Below are positions 54,710-63,524 of a stretch of DNA of 64,000 bases, one piece after another (positions within the stretch are counted from its first letter, which is position 1; every line of letters begins with the position of its first letter). Source of the DNA: Streptomyces sp. GKU 895 (lineage in GTDB: Bacteria; Actinomycetota; Actinomycetes; Streptomycetales; Streptomycetaceae); assembly GCA_002027195.1 (NCBI GenBank), contig MWJO01000003.1, forward strand, positions 62,001-126,000, given 5' to 3'. The notes under the pieces were generated by a model that did not search any database, was not told the origin of the DNA, and saw only the letters and a program-made list of their open reading frames with translations. The translations under genes were made by a program, and so were the position numbers.

Positions 54710-56292
54710 AGGACGTCCTCCGCGGTCAGCGGGTCGGCGGTTTCATGGGTGGCCTCACCGGGCGGTCCGCCGTGCGTCCACGGGGTGTTCTCCGGGTCGG
54801 GGAGTTTCGCGCCGCCCCGCTGCTCGTGCTCGAAGAGCGTGAAGCAGAGCCGGTCGCCCTTCTCGGGGACCGACCCCGGCTCGGGCTCCTTGCCGCGGCC
54901 CATCTTGTCGAGGACACGCAGGACGACGCAGTCGCCGTCGTGGCCGACGAACTCGGCCGACTGGGGTTTCCCGCCCAGCGAGCGGTAGACCTTCACACGC
55001 TCCCCGAGATGCGGCCGGTCGTCCGTGCGCAGCGTGACGAGCGGGCGCGGGCTGGGGCGCTTGCCCTCGCTGTACGTCATCACGACATCCGTGACCTCGC
55101 CCGCGAACGCCTCCCCGGACAGCCGCCGCCCCGCCATCACCAGCGGGTCGTCGAGGGCCTCCTGCGCCTCCAGGCGGGCCTGTTCACGCTCGCGCGTGGC
55201 GAGCTTGTTGGCGGCGGTCACCGCGTCGTCGCGGCGCGGCTGCGGGGGCTCGCCCGCCGTGATCCGGTCGCGGTGGGACGTGAACGACCAGCGGTCGCGG
55301 GTCCAGCGCTCCTCCACCCGCGCGCCCTCGGGCAGTTCCCGCAGCAGGTCCAGGCCGCGCCACACCGCGTCCCAGGTGGGACGGGTCCGGCTTTCGACGA
55401 GGTCCCTGATCGCGCGCTCGGCGGCGGTGAGTTCACCGAGCCGGTCGTCCGCCTCCAGGCCGTCCTCGGCGGCGGCCAGGGCGGTACGCGCGCGGTCGTA
55501 GCGCTCGATGGCGGGGGCGAGCAGCTTGTTGTCGAACGCCGGGTCGGTGGCCGGTCCGGCCGGCGGGTGCAGCAGCTGGCCCTCGGCGTCCCGGGCGAGC
55601 TCGGCCGCGCGGGCCGCCTCCGCACCGGTCATGCCCTCCGGAGGGTCGATCCAGGCGAGCAGCGCGCCCAGGTGCTGGTCCTCCAGGGTGGACTGGCCGG
55701 TCGCCCAGTGCCGGGACAGCAGCTCGGTCGCGGCGAGCAGCAGGGCGGAGCCGGGAACGCGGGCCCGCTCGCCGAAATGGGTCAGCCACCGGCCCAGCAA
55801 CGGCACGCGCGGGGGCGCCGGATGCGGGGCCTCCGGGTCCTGCTCGGCCGTACGGCGAAAGCGCATGGAGCGCCCCAGCAGCCGTACGAAATCGATGCCC
55901 GCGCGGCTCGGCACGATCAGCTGCGGGGCGTCCGCGCACAGCTCGACCTCGACCTTGACCCGCTTGCCGGTCTCCGGATCGGTCTCGTTGCGCTCGGCGG
56001 CCTCCACCGCTTCGGCGTAGGAGTCCACGTACGGCAGGACGACGTCCGCCAGCTCCGCCAGGAACTGGAACCTGAGGTCACGGTCGCGCGGCTGCGGGAC
56101 GACGAGCAGGCGCGGGGCGTCCCGGTCGGTGCCGACGAGCGCGCCGAGCGGGGCACCGGCCTCACCGGCGGTGGTGAGCGGGACGAAGACCAGGGGGCGG
56201 TCGGCGAGGTGCCGGTGGCGGACGGTCGCGGCGGGCTGGGCGCGGCCGGTGCTGACGGCCTCCAGACGGGCGAGGGTGGAGATCAGTGACAT
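54706..56292 (-). CDS. Middle subunit of the nuclease-helicase operon, unknown family with a beta-rich C-terminus
   Basis: A 528-residue soluble protein I cannot place in a family. The N-terminal half is helical with SLISTLARLEAVSTGRAQP and TDRDAPRLLVVPQPRDRD. A central charged helical region follows (AATKLATREREQARLEAQEAL-like, about 370-390). The last 120 residues are beta-rich (GEVTDVVMTYSEGKRPSPR, HLGERVKVYRSLGG, DCVVLRVLDKMGRG). That last part could be the beta-barrel (1B) domain that Dna2/Upf1-type helicases carry just before motif I. It overlaps the nuclease gene by 10 bp and the helicase gene by 4 bp. Confidence 0.7.
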   Translation of the reverse strand: MSLISTLARLEAVSTGRAQPAATVRHRHLADRPLVFVPLTTAGEAGAPLGALVGTDRDAPRLLVVPQPRDRDLRFQFLAELADVVLPYVDSYAEAVEAAERNETDPETGKRVKVEVELCADAPQLIVPSRAGIDFVRLLGRSMRFRRTAEQDPEAPHPAPPRVPLLGRWLTHFGERARVPGSALLLAATELLSRHWATGQSTLEDQHLGALLAWIDPPEGMTGAEAARAAELARDAEGQLLHPPAGPATDPAFDNKLLAPAIERYDRARTALAAAEDGLEADDRLGELTAAERAIRDLVESRTRPTWDAVWRGLDLLRELPEGARVEERWTRDRWSFTSHRDRITAGEPPQPRRDDAVTAANKLATREREQARLEAQEALDDPLVMAGRRLSGEAFAGEVTDVVMTYSEGKRPSPRPLVTLRTDDRPHLGERVKVYRSLGGKPQSAEFVGHDGDCVVLRVLDKMGRGKEPEPGSVPEKGDRLCFTLFEHEQRGGAKLPDPENTPWTHGGPPGEATHETADPLTAEDVL

Positions 56293-57473
56293 GCGGCGGC
56301 TCCCAGTGCCTCCGCGCGCAGGGCCGCGGCCCTGCGCAGGGCGGCGACGGTCGGATCGGCCGGGTCGCCGGTCTCCCCGCGGGCCGCCGCCAGGACGTCC
56401 GGCACCGTGGTCAGGGCGCCCAGCTCGGCCCGTACGGACCGGCCCAGGGACGTCACCGCGCCCGCCGCGCGGGAGCGGTCGCGGCAGTGGAAGGCCAGCT
56501 CGCAGGCGGACAGGCACTCGGGCGCGTATGTCGCCGGGACCGACTCGACGGCGGCCGTCAGCTCCTCGGCGGGCCGCGCGGGGTCGAAGCAAATGCCCTC
56601 GGGGAGGGCGTCGGCGATGTCCTGGATGCGGGTGAGACGGGCCAGTTGGCGGTGGGTGACCGCGCGCTGCTTGCGGACGTCGACGGCCGAGGCGGTGGGC
56701 AGGTTGGAGAAGTCCTTGGGGCAGACGAGGAGGACCTGGTGGCCCACCTCGGGGGCGGGGGCGTCCGGCACGGTGATGCGGGCGGCGACCTCTTCCAGCG
56801 CCAGCACGTAGACCGCGGCCTGGCGGGCCGCCGCGCCCACCTTCGCCGGGTCCGCCGAGCCGTCCAGCATCGGGAAGGACTTGATCTCCACGACCGTCCA
56901 GCCCCCGTCCGGGTGCACCACCACCGCGTCCGGCTCCAGGAAGGCGGGGGAGCCCGCCACGTCGAGAGCGAGCATCGGGTGGTCGAGCAGCGTCCACGAG
57001 CCGGTCGCCTCGGTCGCCTCGCGCAGGGCCAGCGCGGTGCGGGCGGTACGGCCCTCGGGGCCGATCGCGGTGAGGTCGGGCACGCGCGCGTCGACGGGGG
57101 GCTCGGCGTGGCGGTCCAGCTTCTCGTGCACCAGCCGCAGCAGTTCCGCGCCGCCGTCGGCCTTGACCTTCGCCTCGAAGGCGTTGCCCCGGGTGAGCGC
57201 GAACTGCGACTGCCCGAACGCCGACGGGGAGCCCAGCGCACTCGCCAGGGTCGCCTTGTTCACCCCCGCGCCGTCGAGGATCGCGCGCCTTCTGCAGCCC
57301 GGGTTCGCGGCGAGGGCGGCCAGGGCGCGGGCATCCAGCGCCTTGGCCGGTACGTCGGGGCCGCGCAGCTCAGCGAGCTGCTGCCGGAGCGCCGTCCCCC
57401 GCGTCCGTGGGGGCGGCACTCGGCTCGGGTCCCGCTCCGATCCGTGACTCGCGCTGCCGTGGAATTCGCTCAC
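56283..57473 (-). CDS. RecB/Cas4-like PD-(D/E)XK nuclease with probable Fe-S cluster
   Basis: A 396-residue putative exonuclease. The catalytic core reads EPDAVVVHPDGGWTVVEIKSF, giving the D...E-x-K active site of the RecB/PD-(D/E)XK fold. A lone cysteine near the N-terminus (ANPGCRRRAIL) and a cluster near the C-terminus (PECLSACELAFHC) match the one-plus-three pattern that holds a 4Fe-4S cluster in Cas4, AddB and Dna2. The start is uncertain: GTG 57473 begins VSEFHGSASHG but would overlap the preceding PAP2 gene by about 100 bp. It heads the operon ending in the helicase. Confidence 0.75.
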   Translation of the reverse strand: MSEFHGSASHGSERDPSRVPPPRTRGTALRQQLAELRGPDVPAKALDARALAALAANPGCRRRAILDGAGVNKATLASALGSPSAFGQSQFALTRGNAFEAKVKADGGAELLRLVHEKLDRHAEPPVDARVPDLTAIGPEGRTARTALALREATEATGSWTLLDHPMLALDVAGSPAFLEPDAVVVHPDGGWTVVEIKSFPMLDGSADPAKVGAAARQAAVYVLALEEVAARITVPDAPAPEVGHQVLLVCPKDFSNLPTASAVDVRKQRAVTHRQLARLTRIQDIADALPEGICFDPARPAEELTAAVESVPATYAPECLSACELAFHCRDRSRAAGAVTSLGRSVRAELGALTTVPDVLAAARGETGDPADPTVAALRRAAALRAEALGAAACH

Positions 57474-58323
57474 CCGCGGAAGTCTGGCATCCGCCACTGA
57501 CAATTGAGGCCTGTGCGGCCTCAGTGCCCGCGGTGGCAGGCGTGAGAACCGTCGCCACACGCCCCTTGACGCCGTCCGCGGCCCGCAGCACGAGCGGCGC
57601 CAGCAGCAGCCCGACGCCCATCACGGCGGCACCCGCGACGGCGTCGAGGAAGTAGTGGTTGGCGGTGCCCATGACCACGATCGTGGTGATCAGCGGGTAG
57701 GCGACACCGGCGGCCTTCGCGATACGCGTCCCGCCGTACCGCCACAGCATGACTCCGCACCACAGCGCCCAGCCCACATGCAGGCTCGGCATGGCCGCGT
57801 ACTGGTTCGTCATCCCGCCCATGCCACGGGGTGCGCTGGCTTCGCCGCCCCACCAGCCGTACGAGCTGTACTGGGCCATGGTGTCGACGAAGCCGTGGCC
57901 CGGGGAGAGGAGGCGGGGCGGGCAGGTGGGCAGCAGGGTGAAGCCGATCAGACCGATGAACGTGGACGTCATCAGCCAGGTGCGGGCGGCGCGGTAACGC
58001 ACGGCGTGCGACCGGAACAGCCAGACCAGGATCGCCGGGGTGACCAGGTAGTGCAGCGACGCGTACCAGAAGTCGGCCGGTACGCCGAGCCACGCCTCCC
58101 GGGTGAAGAGCCGGTTGAGCGGGTGCTCGGCGTTGAGGTGGAGGAACTTCTCCACCCGCAGGATCGCCAGGCCGTGGTCCACGGCGTGCGTGACATCACC
58201 TCGGGCCAGGAGCCGGCCTGCCGAATAGCAGGCGTACACCAGGAGGATCAGCGGCAGCTCGGTCCACCAGCGCAGCCGGGTACTCGGGGCCGTCTCACTG
58301 CCCGGTGTCTCGGCGTGCGGCAT
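57370..58323 (-). CDS. PAP2-superfamily membrane phosphatase/phosphotransferase (AUR1-like)
   Basis: A 317-residue polytopic protein. It lacks the first PAP2 motif (no K-x6-RP) but has MPSLHVGWALW and NHYFLDAVAG, the pattern of the PAP2_3 (Aur1/inositol-phosphotransferase-like) branch. About six helices. The ATG at 58323 has GGGGGAGG upstream. The last 35 or so residues, rich in Pro and Ala, overlap the start of the nuclease gene and may not be functionally important. Substrate: a phospholipid or lipid-linked head group, by family. Confidence 0.83.
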   Translation of the reverse strand: MPHAETPGSETAPSTRLRWWTELPLILLVYACYSAGRLLARGDVTHAVDHGLAILRVEKFLHLNAEHPLNRLFTREAWLGVPADFWYASLHYLVTPAILVWLFRSHAVRYRAARTWLMTSTFIGLIGFTLLPTCPPRLLSPGHGFVDTMAQYSSYGWWGGEASAPRGMGGMTNQYAAMPSLHVGWALWCGVMLWRYGGTRIAKAAGVAYPLITTIVVMGTANHYFLDAVAGAAVMGVGLLLAPLVLRAADGVKGRVATVLTPATAGTEAAQASIVSGGCQTSAGERIPRQRESRIGAGPEPSAAPTDAGDGAPAAAR

Positions 58324-58514
58324 CCGATCGCCTCCCCCTTCTCGTTGCGGCGTCCGGTTGCCCGGTCTTACCACTTTACGGTGTATGTGTTCGACCTCGC
58401 GCGCGGCCCCCGGCTCTCTAGGACGCAGAGATCGACCGCCGGGTTGCCCCCGGACAGGGTGCGCGATGATGGGTGCGGCCCGCCCGGTTTTTTCCTCGAA
58501 AGGTCCTTCATCTC

Positions 58515-59111
58515 ATGGCACCGCGCATCCTGCTCGCCCGGCACGGCCAGACCGCATGGTCTCTGGCGGGCAAACATACGGGCAGGACGGATGTGCCGTT
58601 GCTGGAGGAGGGCCGGCGTGGCGCCAAACTCCTCGGCGAGCGCCTGCACCGGCCGCCGCTGGACGGCCTCCCGGGCGTCGAGGTGCGCACCAGCCCGCTG
58701 TCACGCGCGCGTGAGACGTGCGAACTCGCCGGGTTCGGCGAGCGCGCGAGTGAATGGGAAGCGCTGGTCGAGTGGGACTACGGCGCCTACGAGGGCATGA
58801 CCCCGGACGAGATCCAGGCCGTGAACCCCGGCTGGCTCATCTGGCGCGACGGCGTCCCCGGCGGCGAGACCCTGGCGGAGGTCACCGCCCGCGCGGACGA
58901 GGTGGTGGCCTGGGCCCGCGAGGCGGACCGGGACGTCCTGGTCTTCGCCCACGGCCACATGCTGCGCTCCATAGGGGCTCGGTGGCTGGGTCTGCCGCTC
59001 GGCTTCGCCGCCCGGATCAGGCTGAACCCGACGTCGCTGTCGGTCCTCGGCTGGGCGTACGGGGAGCCGGCGGTCGAGAGCTGGAACGACACGGGCCACC
59101 TGGCGGGCTGA
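58515..59111 (+). CDS. Histidine phosphatase family protein (phosphoglycerate mutase-like)
   Basis: A 198-residue branch 1 histidine phosphatase with the RHG motif LLARHGQT at residues 6-13, [14 protein letters not shown] and the second catalytic His in [10 protein letters not shown]. It is more likely a broad acid or sugar phosphatase than a glycolytic mutase, being short and monocistronic. The ATG at 58515 is behind GAAAGG; a GTG-like start 14 codons upstream is less likely. It ends 8 bp from the convergent regulator gene. Confidence 0.88.
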   Translation: MAPRILLARHGQTAWSLAGKHTGRTDVPLLEEGRRGAKLLGERLHRPPLDGLPGVEVRTSPLSRARETCELAGFGERASEWEALVEWDYGAYEGMTPDEIQAVNPGWLIWRDGVPGGETLAEVTARADEVVAWAREADRDVLVFAHGHMLRSIGARWLGLPLGFAARIRLNPTSLSVLGWAYGEPAVESWNDTGHLAG

Positions 59112-59119
59112 CCCGCCCC

Positions 59120-60576
59120 CTATGCCGTGCGCGGCAGGGAAGCGTGCCGCTCCAGGAACGTACCCACCCCTGACGCCCGCCGGTGCGGCAGCAGCACGCG
59201 CGTGGTCCCCGCCAGCATCGACTGGATCCGTGACGACTGGACCTGTTTCAGCAGATCCAGCACCCGCATCCCGGCGGCGGCCGCCTCGTCGGGACGGCCC
59301 CCGCGCGCGAGGTCGTCGGCCAGTTCGGCCGTGTACAGCGCGATGTTCCGGGTGAAGTGCGGGTCCTGGAGCTGCGCCGCCCGATGCGCGTGCCGTGCCG
59401 CCCGCGGCCAGTCGCCCAGCGTCGACCAGCACTGCGCCTCCAGGCCCTCCAGTTCTGCCTCCCCGTAGAAGCTCATCCACTCGGGGTCGGCGTCCGAGGG
59501 GCCTCGCTCGAAGAGGGCCTGGGCCCGGACCAGCGCCTGTTCGCAGCCGGCGCGGTCGGCGAGCCCCGCCCAGCCGCCCGCCTCCCGCAGCGCGAGCAGC
59601 GACATCAGCCGGGCGGACCCGAGCGGCCGCCCGTGACCCGTTGCGCGGCCTGCGCCGCCCGCACCGCCTCACGCGGCCGCCCGGCGTCGCGCGCGAGGAA
59701 CGCCGTGTTGCAGAAGGCGTGCGACTCCAGACCGGCGTCACCCGTCATCCGCGCGGTCGCGAGCGCCTCCGCGTAGTGCGAGCGCGCGTCGTCGAACCGG
59801 CCCGAGTCGTGTGCCAGCCAGCCCACCGAGATGGCGAGTTCACCGGCACCCGAGTGCAGCCGGTCGGCGGTGGTCTGCCGGGTCGCACCGGCGTCCAGCA
59901 GCGCGTAGGCGGCGCGCAACGGGGTCGCCGCGCGCCGGTACAGGCCGTCCGCGCCGTGCCGGTCGTCCAGCAGCCGGATCCGGCGTACCGCTTCTTCCAG
60001 GGCGTCCGCGTCGGGGGCTCCCGCGCGCCGGACGCGCCGGTCCGCCGCCGCGGCGGCGGGGTGGAGCCCGATCGTGCCCAGTGAGGCGACGGCCACGGTG
60101 GCGCCCCCGCCGGTCATGAATGCGCGACGCAGCACGTCGCTCTCCTCGTAGTTGTCGTGCGTCTCGTACGGGTCCTGCGGGTCATACGGCTCGTACGCCC
60201 CCCATGTCTCACCCGTCGCGCCACCCGCGGCGCACGCGGGGCTCGTGACGTGCGTCGGGGGCGCGCCCTCGGCGGCGCGCGCCCCGCGTCCGCGTACGGA
60301 CGCCCGGGACGCGAAGCCCAGGTCGGTGAGCGTGCGGCCGGGGAACATGTGCAAGAACACCCGTTCGTACGCGTAGTTGGGGCAGCGGATTTCGCCCGCC
60401 TCGACCCGGCCCACATAGCGCGCGTCACAGCTGACCCGCTCGCCGATCTCGCGCGCGGCCCGTCGTACCGCCGCGGCGAACTCGGCCGGGGAGCGCTGTC
60501 CGCGCAACTCCCGGAACGCGAGATTCGGCCGCGGTGGCCTGGGGGACTGGGACGAGGTCACCTTTGACGTCGCCAT
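59120..60576 (-). pseudogene. HTH/TPR regulator, frameshifted
   Basis: About 485 residues when repaired: an N-terminal XRE-like HTH (FAAAVRRAAREIGERVSCDARYVGRVEAGEIRCP, in part), a linker rich in Asp/Tyr, an internal MTGGGATVAVASLGTIG segment and a C-terminal array of TPR-like helices. It resembles the Streptomyces HTH-plus-TPR regulators. The frame changes near 59620-59628: CGCTCGGG should be CGCCTCGGG, after which GSARLMSLLALREAGG continues to the stop at 59120. The ATG at 60576 follows GAGAGG. Confidence 0.78.
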
Positions 60577-60872
60577 GGCCGGGTCCTCTCGTGCGAACCG
60601 TCGAACCATGCCGGAGCCGTGGTGAGTTGAGTGGTATGTCACTGTCGTCACCCTGGTTCCGGCGGGCAAGAACGTACCTGCTGTAGCGGACCCGCCACGC
60701 AGTGTTTGGCTACAAACCGGATATCTCATCCACGATCTGCCATGAACTGCCATCCTTTGCGGCTGACTTGCGCCGTAGCCGTTGACGCGCCCGCGCGTTG
60801 AACTCCATGGACCGGGAGCCGCCCGACTCCCGAGCCGCCTGTCCGAGGAGGGGTTCCGTGGTGGAGGCCGGG
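60577..60872. other. Divergent region, regulator / small hypothetical
   Basis: About 300 bp with no supported gene. A CTGCCAT element occurs twice 11 bp apart (near 60740); otherwise I see nothing distinctive. Confidence 0.45.
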
Positions 60873-61286
60873 ATGGAGACCAGCCAGAGCATCGAGGTGT
60901 GCACGCCGCTGACGGAGTGCAGCGCGCCACCGGTCCCGGAGGTCGGCTGCGACCTCGTCACGGTGCCGACCCGGCAGGGGCTGGAGGCGGTCGACATCCT
61001 GCGCCGGGGCGCCGGGGACGCGGTGGGGCCCGTACTGCACGACGACGGGGGAGGCACCCTCGGCTTCGTGGTCCCGCCGGGGACCGCGGCCGCGTGGGAC
61101 GTGCCGGGCAGCACCTGTACGGAGACCGACGGGCGGGGGCTGCGGCTGAACCCCGAGCCGCCGGTGGAGGGCTCGGGATGGCTGCTGCCGCCCGGCGAGG
61201 CCGACCTGGCGACGGACCCGGCGGTGCTGCGGGCGGCGCTGGGGGAGGCGGCCCGGCTGATCGAGGCGGCGGACAACTGCCGCTGA
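60873..61286 (+). CDS. Small hypothetical protein
   Basis: A 137-residue soluble protein with good coding bias and no recognised family. It starts METSQSIEVCTPLTEC at ATG 60873 (GGAGG upstream) and has Gly/Pro-rich loops; the C-terminus is a short Ala/Glu helix (LRAALGEAARLIEAADNC). Three or four cysteines are spread over its length. It lies 56 bp before the spermidine-synthase-like gene on the same strand and may share its transcript. Confidence 0.6.
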   Translation: METSQSIEVCTPLTECSAPPVPEVGCDLVTVPTRQGLEAVDILRRGAGDAVGPVLHDDGGGTLGFVVPPGTAAAWDVPGSTCTETDGRGLRLNPEPPVEGSGWLLPPGEADLATDPAVLRAALGEAARLIEAADNCR

Positions 61287-61342
61287 GGTGCGCCCGACGA
61301 GCTGGGCGAGCCTGACGCCCCCCGGCTTGCGACAATGGGCGC

Positions 61343-62212
61343 ATGGCAAGGTCCCGTAGCTCCCGGCGCGCAGCCGCCACCGTCGAACCCGTGGTGGAAC
61401 CCGTCGACGGCGGGCTCGCCGAGCTGATCCCCGACCGGGAGCGCCCGCGGGCCTGGACCCTGCTCATCGACGGCGCCCCGCAGTCGCACGTCGACCTCGA
61501 CGACCCCGCCCGGCTCACCTTCGAGTACCAGCGCCGCCTCGGCCATGTCATCGACCTCGTCGCCCCGTCCGGCAAACCGGTGCACGCCGTGCATCTCGGC
61601 GGCGGCGCCCTCACCCTCGCCCGGTACACCGCCGCGACCCGCCCCCGCTCCACCCAGCAGGTCGTCGAGCGCGACGCGGCCCTCGTCCAACTGGTCCGCC
61701 GCGAGCTTCCGTTGGACCCGAACGCCCGCATCCGGGTGCGTTCCGTGGACGCCCGCGAAGGGCTCGCCAAGGTGCTCGACGGCTGGGCCGACCTCGTCGT
61801 CGCCGACGTGTTCAGCGGCGCGCGCACCCCGGCGCATCTGACCTCGACCGAATTCCTGGACGAGGTCCGCAGGGCCCTCAGGCCCGGCGGTGTCTACGCC
61901 GCCAACCTCGCCGACGGACCCCCGCTCGCCCACCTCCGCGGCCAGATCGCCACCGCCGCCGCCCGCTTCGAACACCTCGCCCTGATCGCCGACCCGACGG
62001 TCCTGCGCGGCAAACGCTTCGGCAACGCGGTGCTGGTGGCCTCCGACACCCCGCTGCCGATCGCGGAACTGACCCGCAGGGCCGCCTCCGACCCGCACCC
62101 CGGCCGTCTAGAACACGGCCGCGCGCTCCTGGACTTCACCGGCGGCGCGGCCCCCGTCACGGACGTGGCGGCGGTCGCGTCACCCGCACCACCGCCCTCG
62201 GTGTTCCGCTGA
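61343..62212 (+). CDS. Spermidine synthase-like SAM-fold protein
   Basis: A 289-residue protein with a Rossmann-like methyltransferase fold of the spermidine/spermine synthase type: the nucleotide loop VHLGGGALTLARY, the acidic VVERDAALVQLVRREL and VVADVFSGARTPAHLTSTEFLDEVRRALRPGGVYAAN (in part). The aminopropyl-transfer Asp region is partly preserved (DVFSGA). Actinobacterial members often act as generic methyltransferases or have unknown function. It faces the secreted protein gene at 62223 convergently with a 10-bp gap. Confidence 0.8.
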   Translation: MARSRSSRRAAATVEPVVEPVDGGLAELIPDRERPRAWTLLIDGAPQSHVDLDDPARLTFEYQRRLGHVIDLVAPSGKPVHAVHLGGGALTLARYTAATRPRSTQQVVERDAALVQLVRRELPLDPNARIRVRSVDAREGLAKVLDGWADLVVADVFSGARTPAHLTSTEFLDEVRRALRPGGVYAANLADGPPLAHLRGQIATAAARFEHLALIADPTVLRGKRFGNAVLVASDTPLPIAELTRRAASDPHPGRLEHGRALLDFTGGAAPVTDVAAVASPAPPPSVFR

Positions 62213-62222
62213 ACGGCCCCGG

Positions 62223-62735
62223 TCAGTACGTCCCCACGTCCACCCGCGGCGCACTGTCGTGCCACGTGCAGAACACCGTCACCCGGTCCGCGCCGGAGGC
62301 GAACTCCACCCGGATCCACGTCTCCGTCTTCCACACCTGCATCGACCAGCCCGCGGCCGGCGTCGCCGACACCAGCGTCGCGGAGGACTTCCCGAGCGAG
62401 AACACCGCCCGGCCGCCGTCGGTGTCGTAGCTCTTGACCTCACCGGAGGCCGTGGGGGAGGGGCTCGGGGTCGTGGACGGGCTCGGCGCGGGCGAAGTCC
62501 TTCGCGAGGGGTGAGTCTTCGACGGGGACGCGGAAGCGGATGCGGACGGGCGGGCCGTCGACGACGCCAGCGGCTTGGAGTCCTGGGTCGTGGCCTCGGC
62601 CACCGTGATGGGCAGGGCGCGCGGCGGGTCGTAGGCGGTGCCCGCCATCACCGTGTGGACACCCCACCACGACAGCGTGACCGCCGCGCCCGTGGCGAGC
62701 GACCAAGCCAGTACGTGTACGAGTCCTCTGCGCAT
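62223..62735 (-). CDS. Secreted or membrane-anchored protein with Ser/Pro linker
   Basis: A 170-residue protein with one N-terminal hydrophobic segment (VLAWSLATGAAVTLSWWGVHTVM, about 7-30) acting as signal anchor. A Ser/Pro/Thr-rich linker (about 55-95) follows, then a compact C-terminal domain (GGRAVFSLGKSSATLVSATPAAGWSMQVWKTETWIRVEFASG, in part). No family recognised. The linker suggests crossing of the cell wall. Confidence 0.7.
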   Translation of the reverse strand: MRRGLVHVLAWSLATGAAVTLSWWGVHTVMAGTAYDPPRALPITVAEATTQDSKPLASSTARPSASASASPSKTHPSRRTSPAPSPSTTPSPSPTASGEVKSYDTDGGRAVFSLGKSSATLVSATPAAGWSMQVWKTETWIRVEFASGADRVTVFCTWHDSAPRVDVGTY

Positions 62736-62833
62736 CGCCGGTCATACTGCCTCACGAGCACCGGCAGCCGCATGCGTGGGGAGTTATCCACAGGCCCCGA
62801 TGCGGCTCGCCCGCATGGCGTACGGTGCGGCGC

Positions 62834-63524
62834 ATGGCAAGTGTGCTCGTGGTCGAGGACGACCAGTTCGTACGCTCGGCGCTGATCCGGCAGCTGACCG
62901 ACGCCGCCCACACGGTGCGGAGTGTCGGCACGGCGCTGGAGGCGCTGCGCGAGGTCGCCCATTTCCGTTTCGACGTCGTCATCCTCGACCTCGGTCTGCC
63001 CGACCTGGACGGGTCCGAGGCGCTGAAGATGCTGCGCGGGATCACGGACGTACCGGTGATCATCGCCACGGCCCGGGACGACGAGGCGGAGATCGTCCGG
63101 CTGCTGAACGCGGGCGCGGACGACTATCTGACCAAGCCCTTCTCGGTGGAGCACCTCTCCGCCCGGATGGCCGCCGTGCTGCGGCGCTCCCGGGCCGTCG
63201 TGGGGGGAGGCGGCCCCGGAGTCCGTACTGCGCGTCGGCGGACTGACCGTCGACCCGCTGCGCCGCCAGGCCGAGCTGGACGGCGTCCGCCTGGACCTCA
63301 CCCGCCGCGAGTTCGACCTGCTGGCCTTCCTCGCCGGCCGCCCCGGCGTCGTCGTCCCCCGCAAGGAGCTCCTCGCCGAGGTGTGGCAGCAGTCCTACGG
63401 CGACGACCAGACCATCGACGTCCATCTGTCCTGGCTGCGCCGGAAGTTGGGGGAGACCGCGGCCAGTCCCCGCTATCTGCACACCCTGCGGGGTGTCGGA
63501 GTGAAGCTGGAGCCACCGCTATGA
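62834..63524 (+). pseudogene. OmpR-family response regulator, frameshifted
   Basis: About 229 residues when repaired. The receiver domain is complete: acidic VVEDDQF, phospho-acceptor VVILDLGLPDLDG and TKPF Lys. The C-terminal winged HTH (RREFDLLAFLAGRPGVVVPRKELLAEVW, DDQTIDVHLSWLRRKLGE) is in another frame. The switch is in the G6 run at 63202-63207; removing one G gives AVVGEAAPESVLRVGGLT. The stop overlaps the histidine kinase ATG by 4 bp (ATGA). Together they form a two-component system of unknown signal. Confidence 0.88.

Noticed and set aside
60710..62098. Minus-strand frame of 462 codons
   Set aside because: It lies antisense to the spermidine-synthase-like gene and a small hypothetical, with a low-complexity Gly/Arg-rich translation and no motif.
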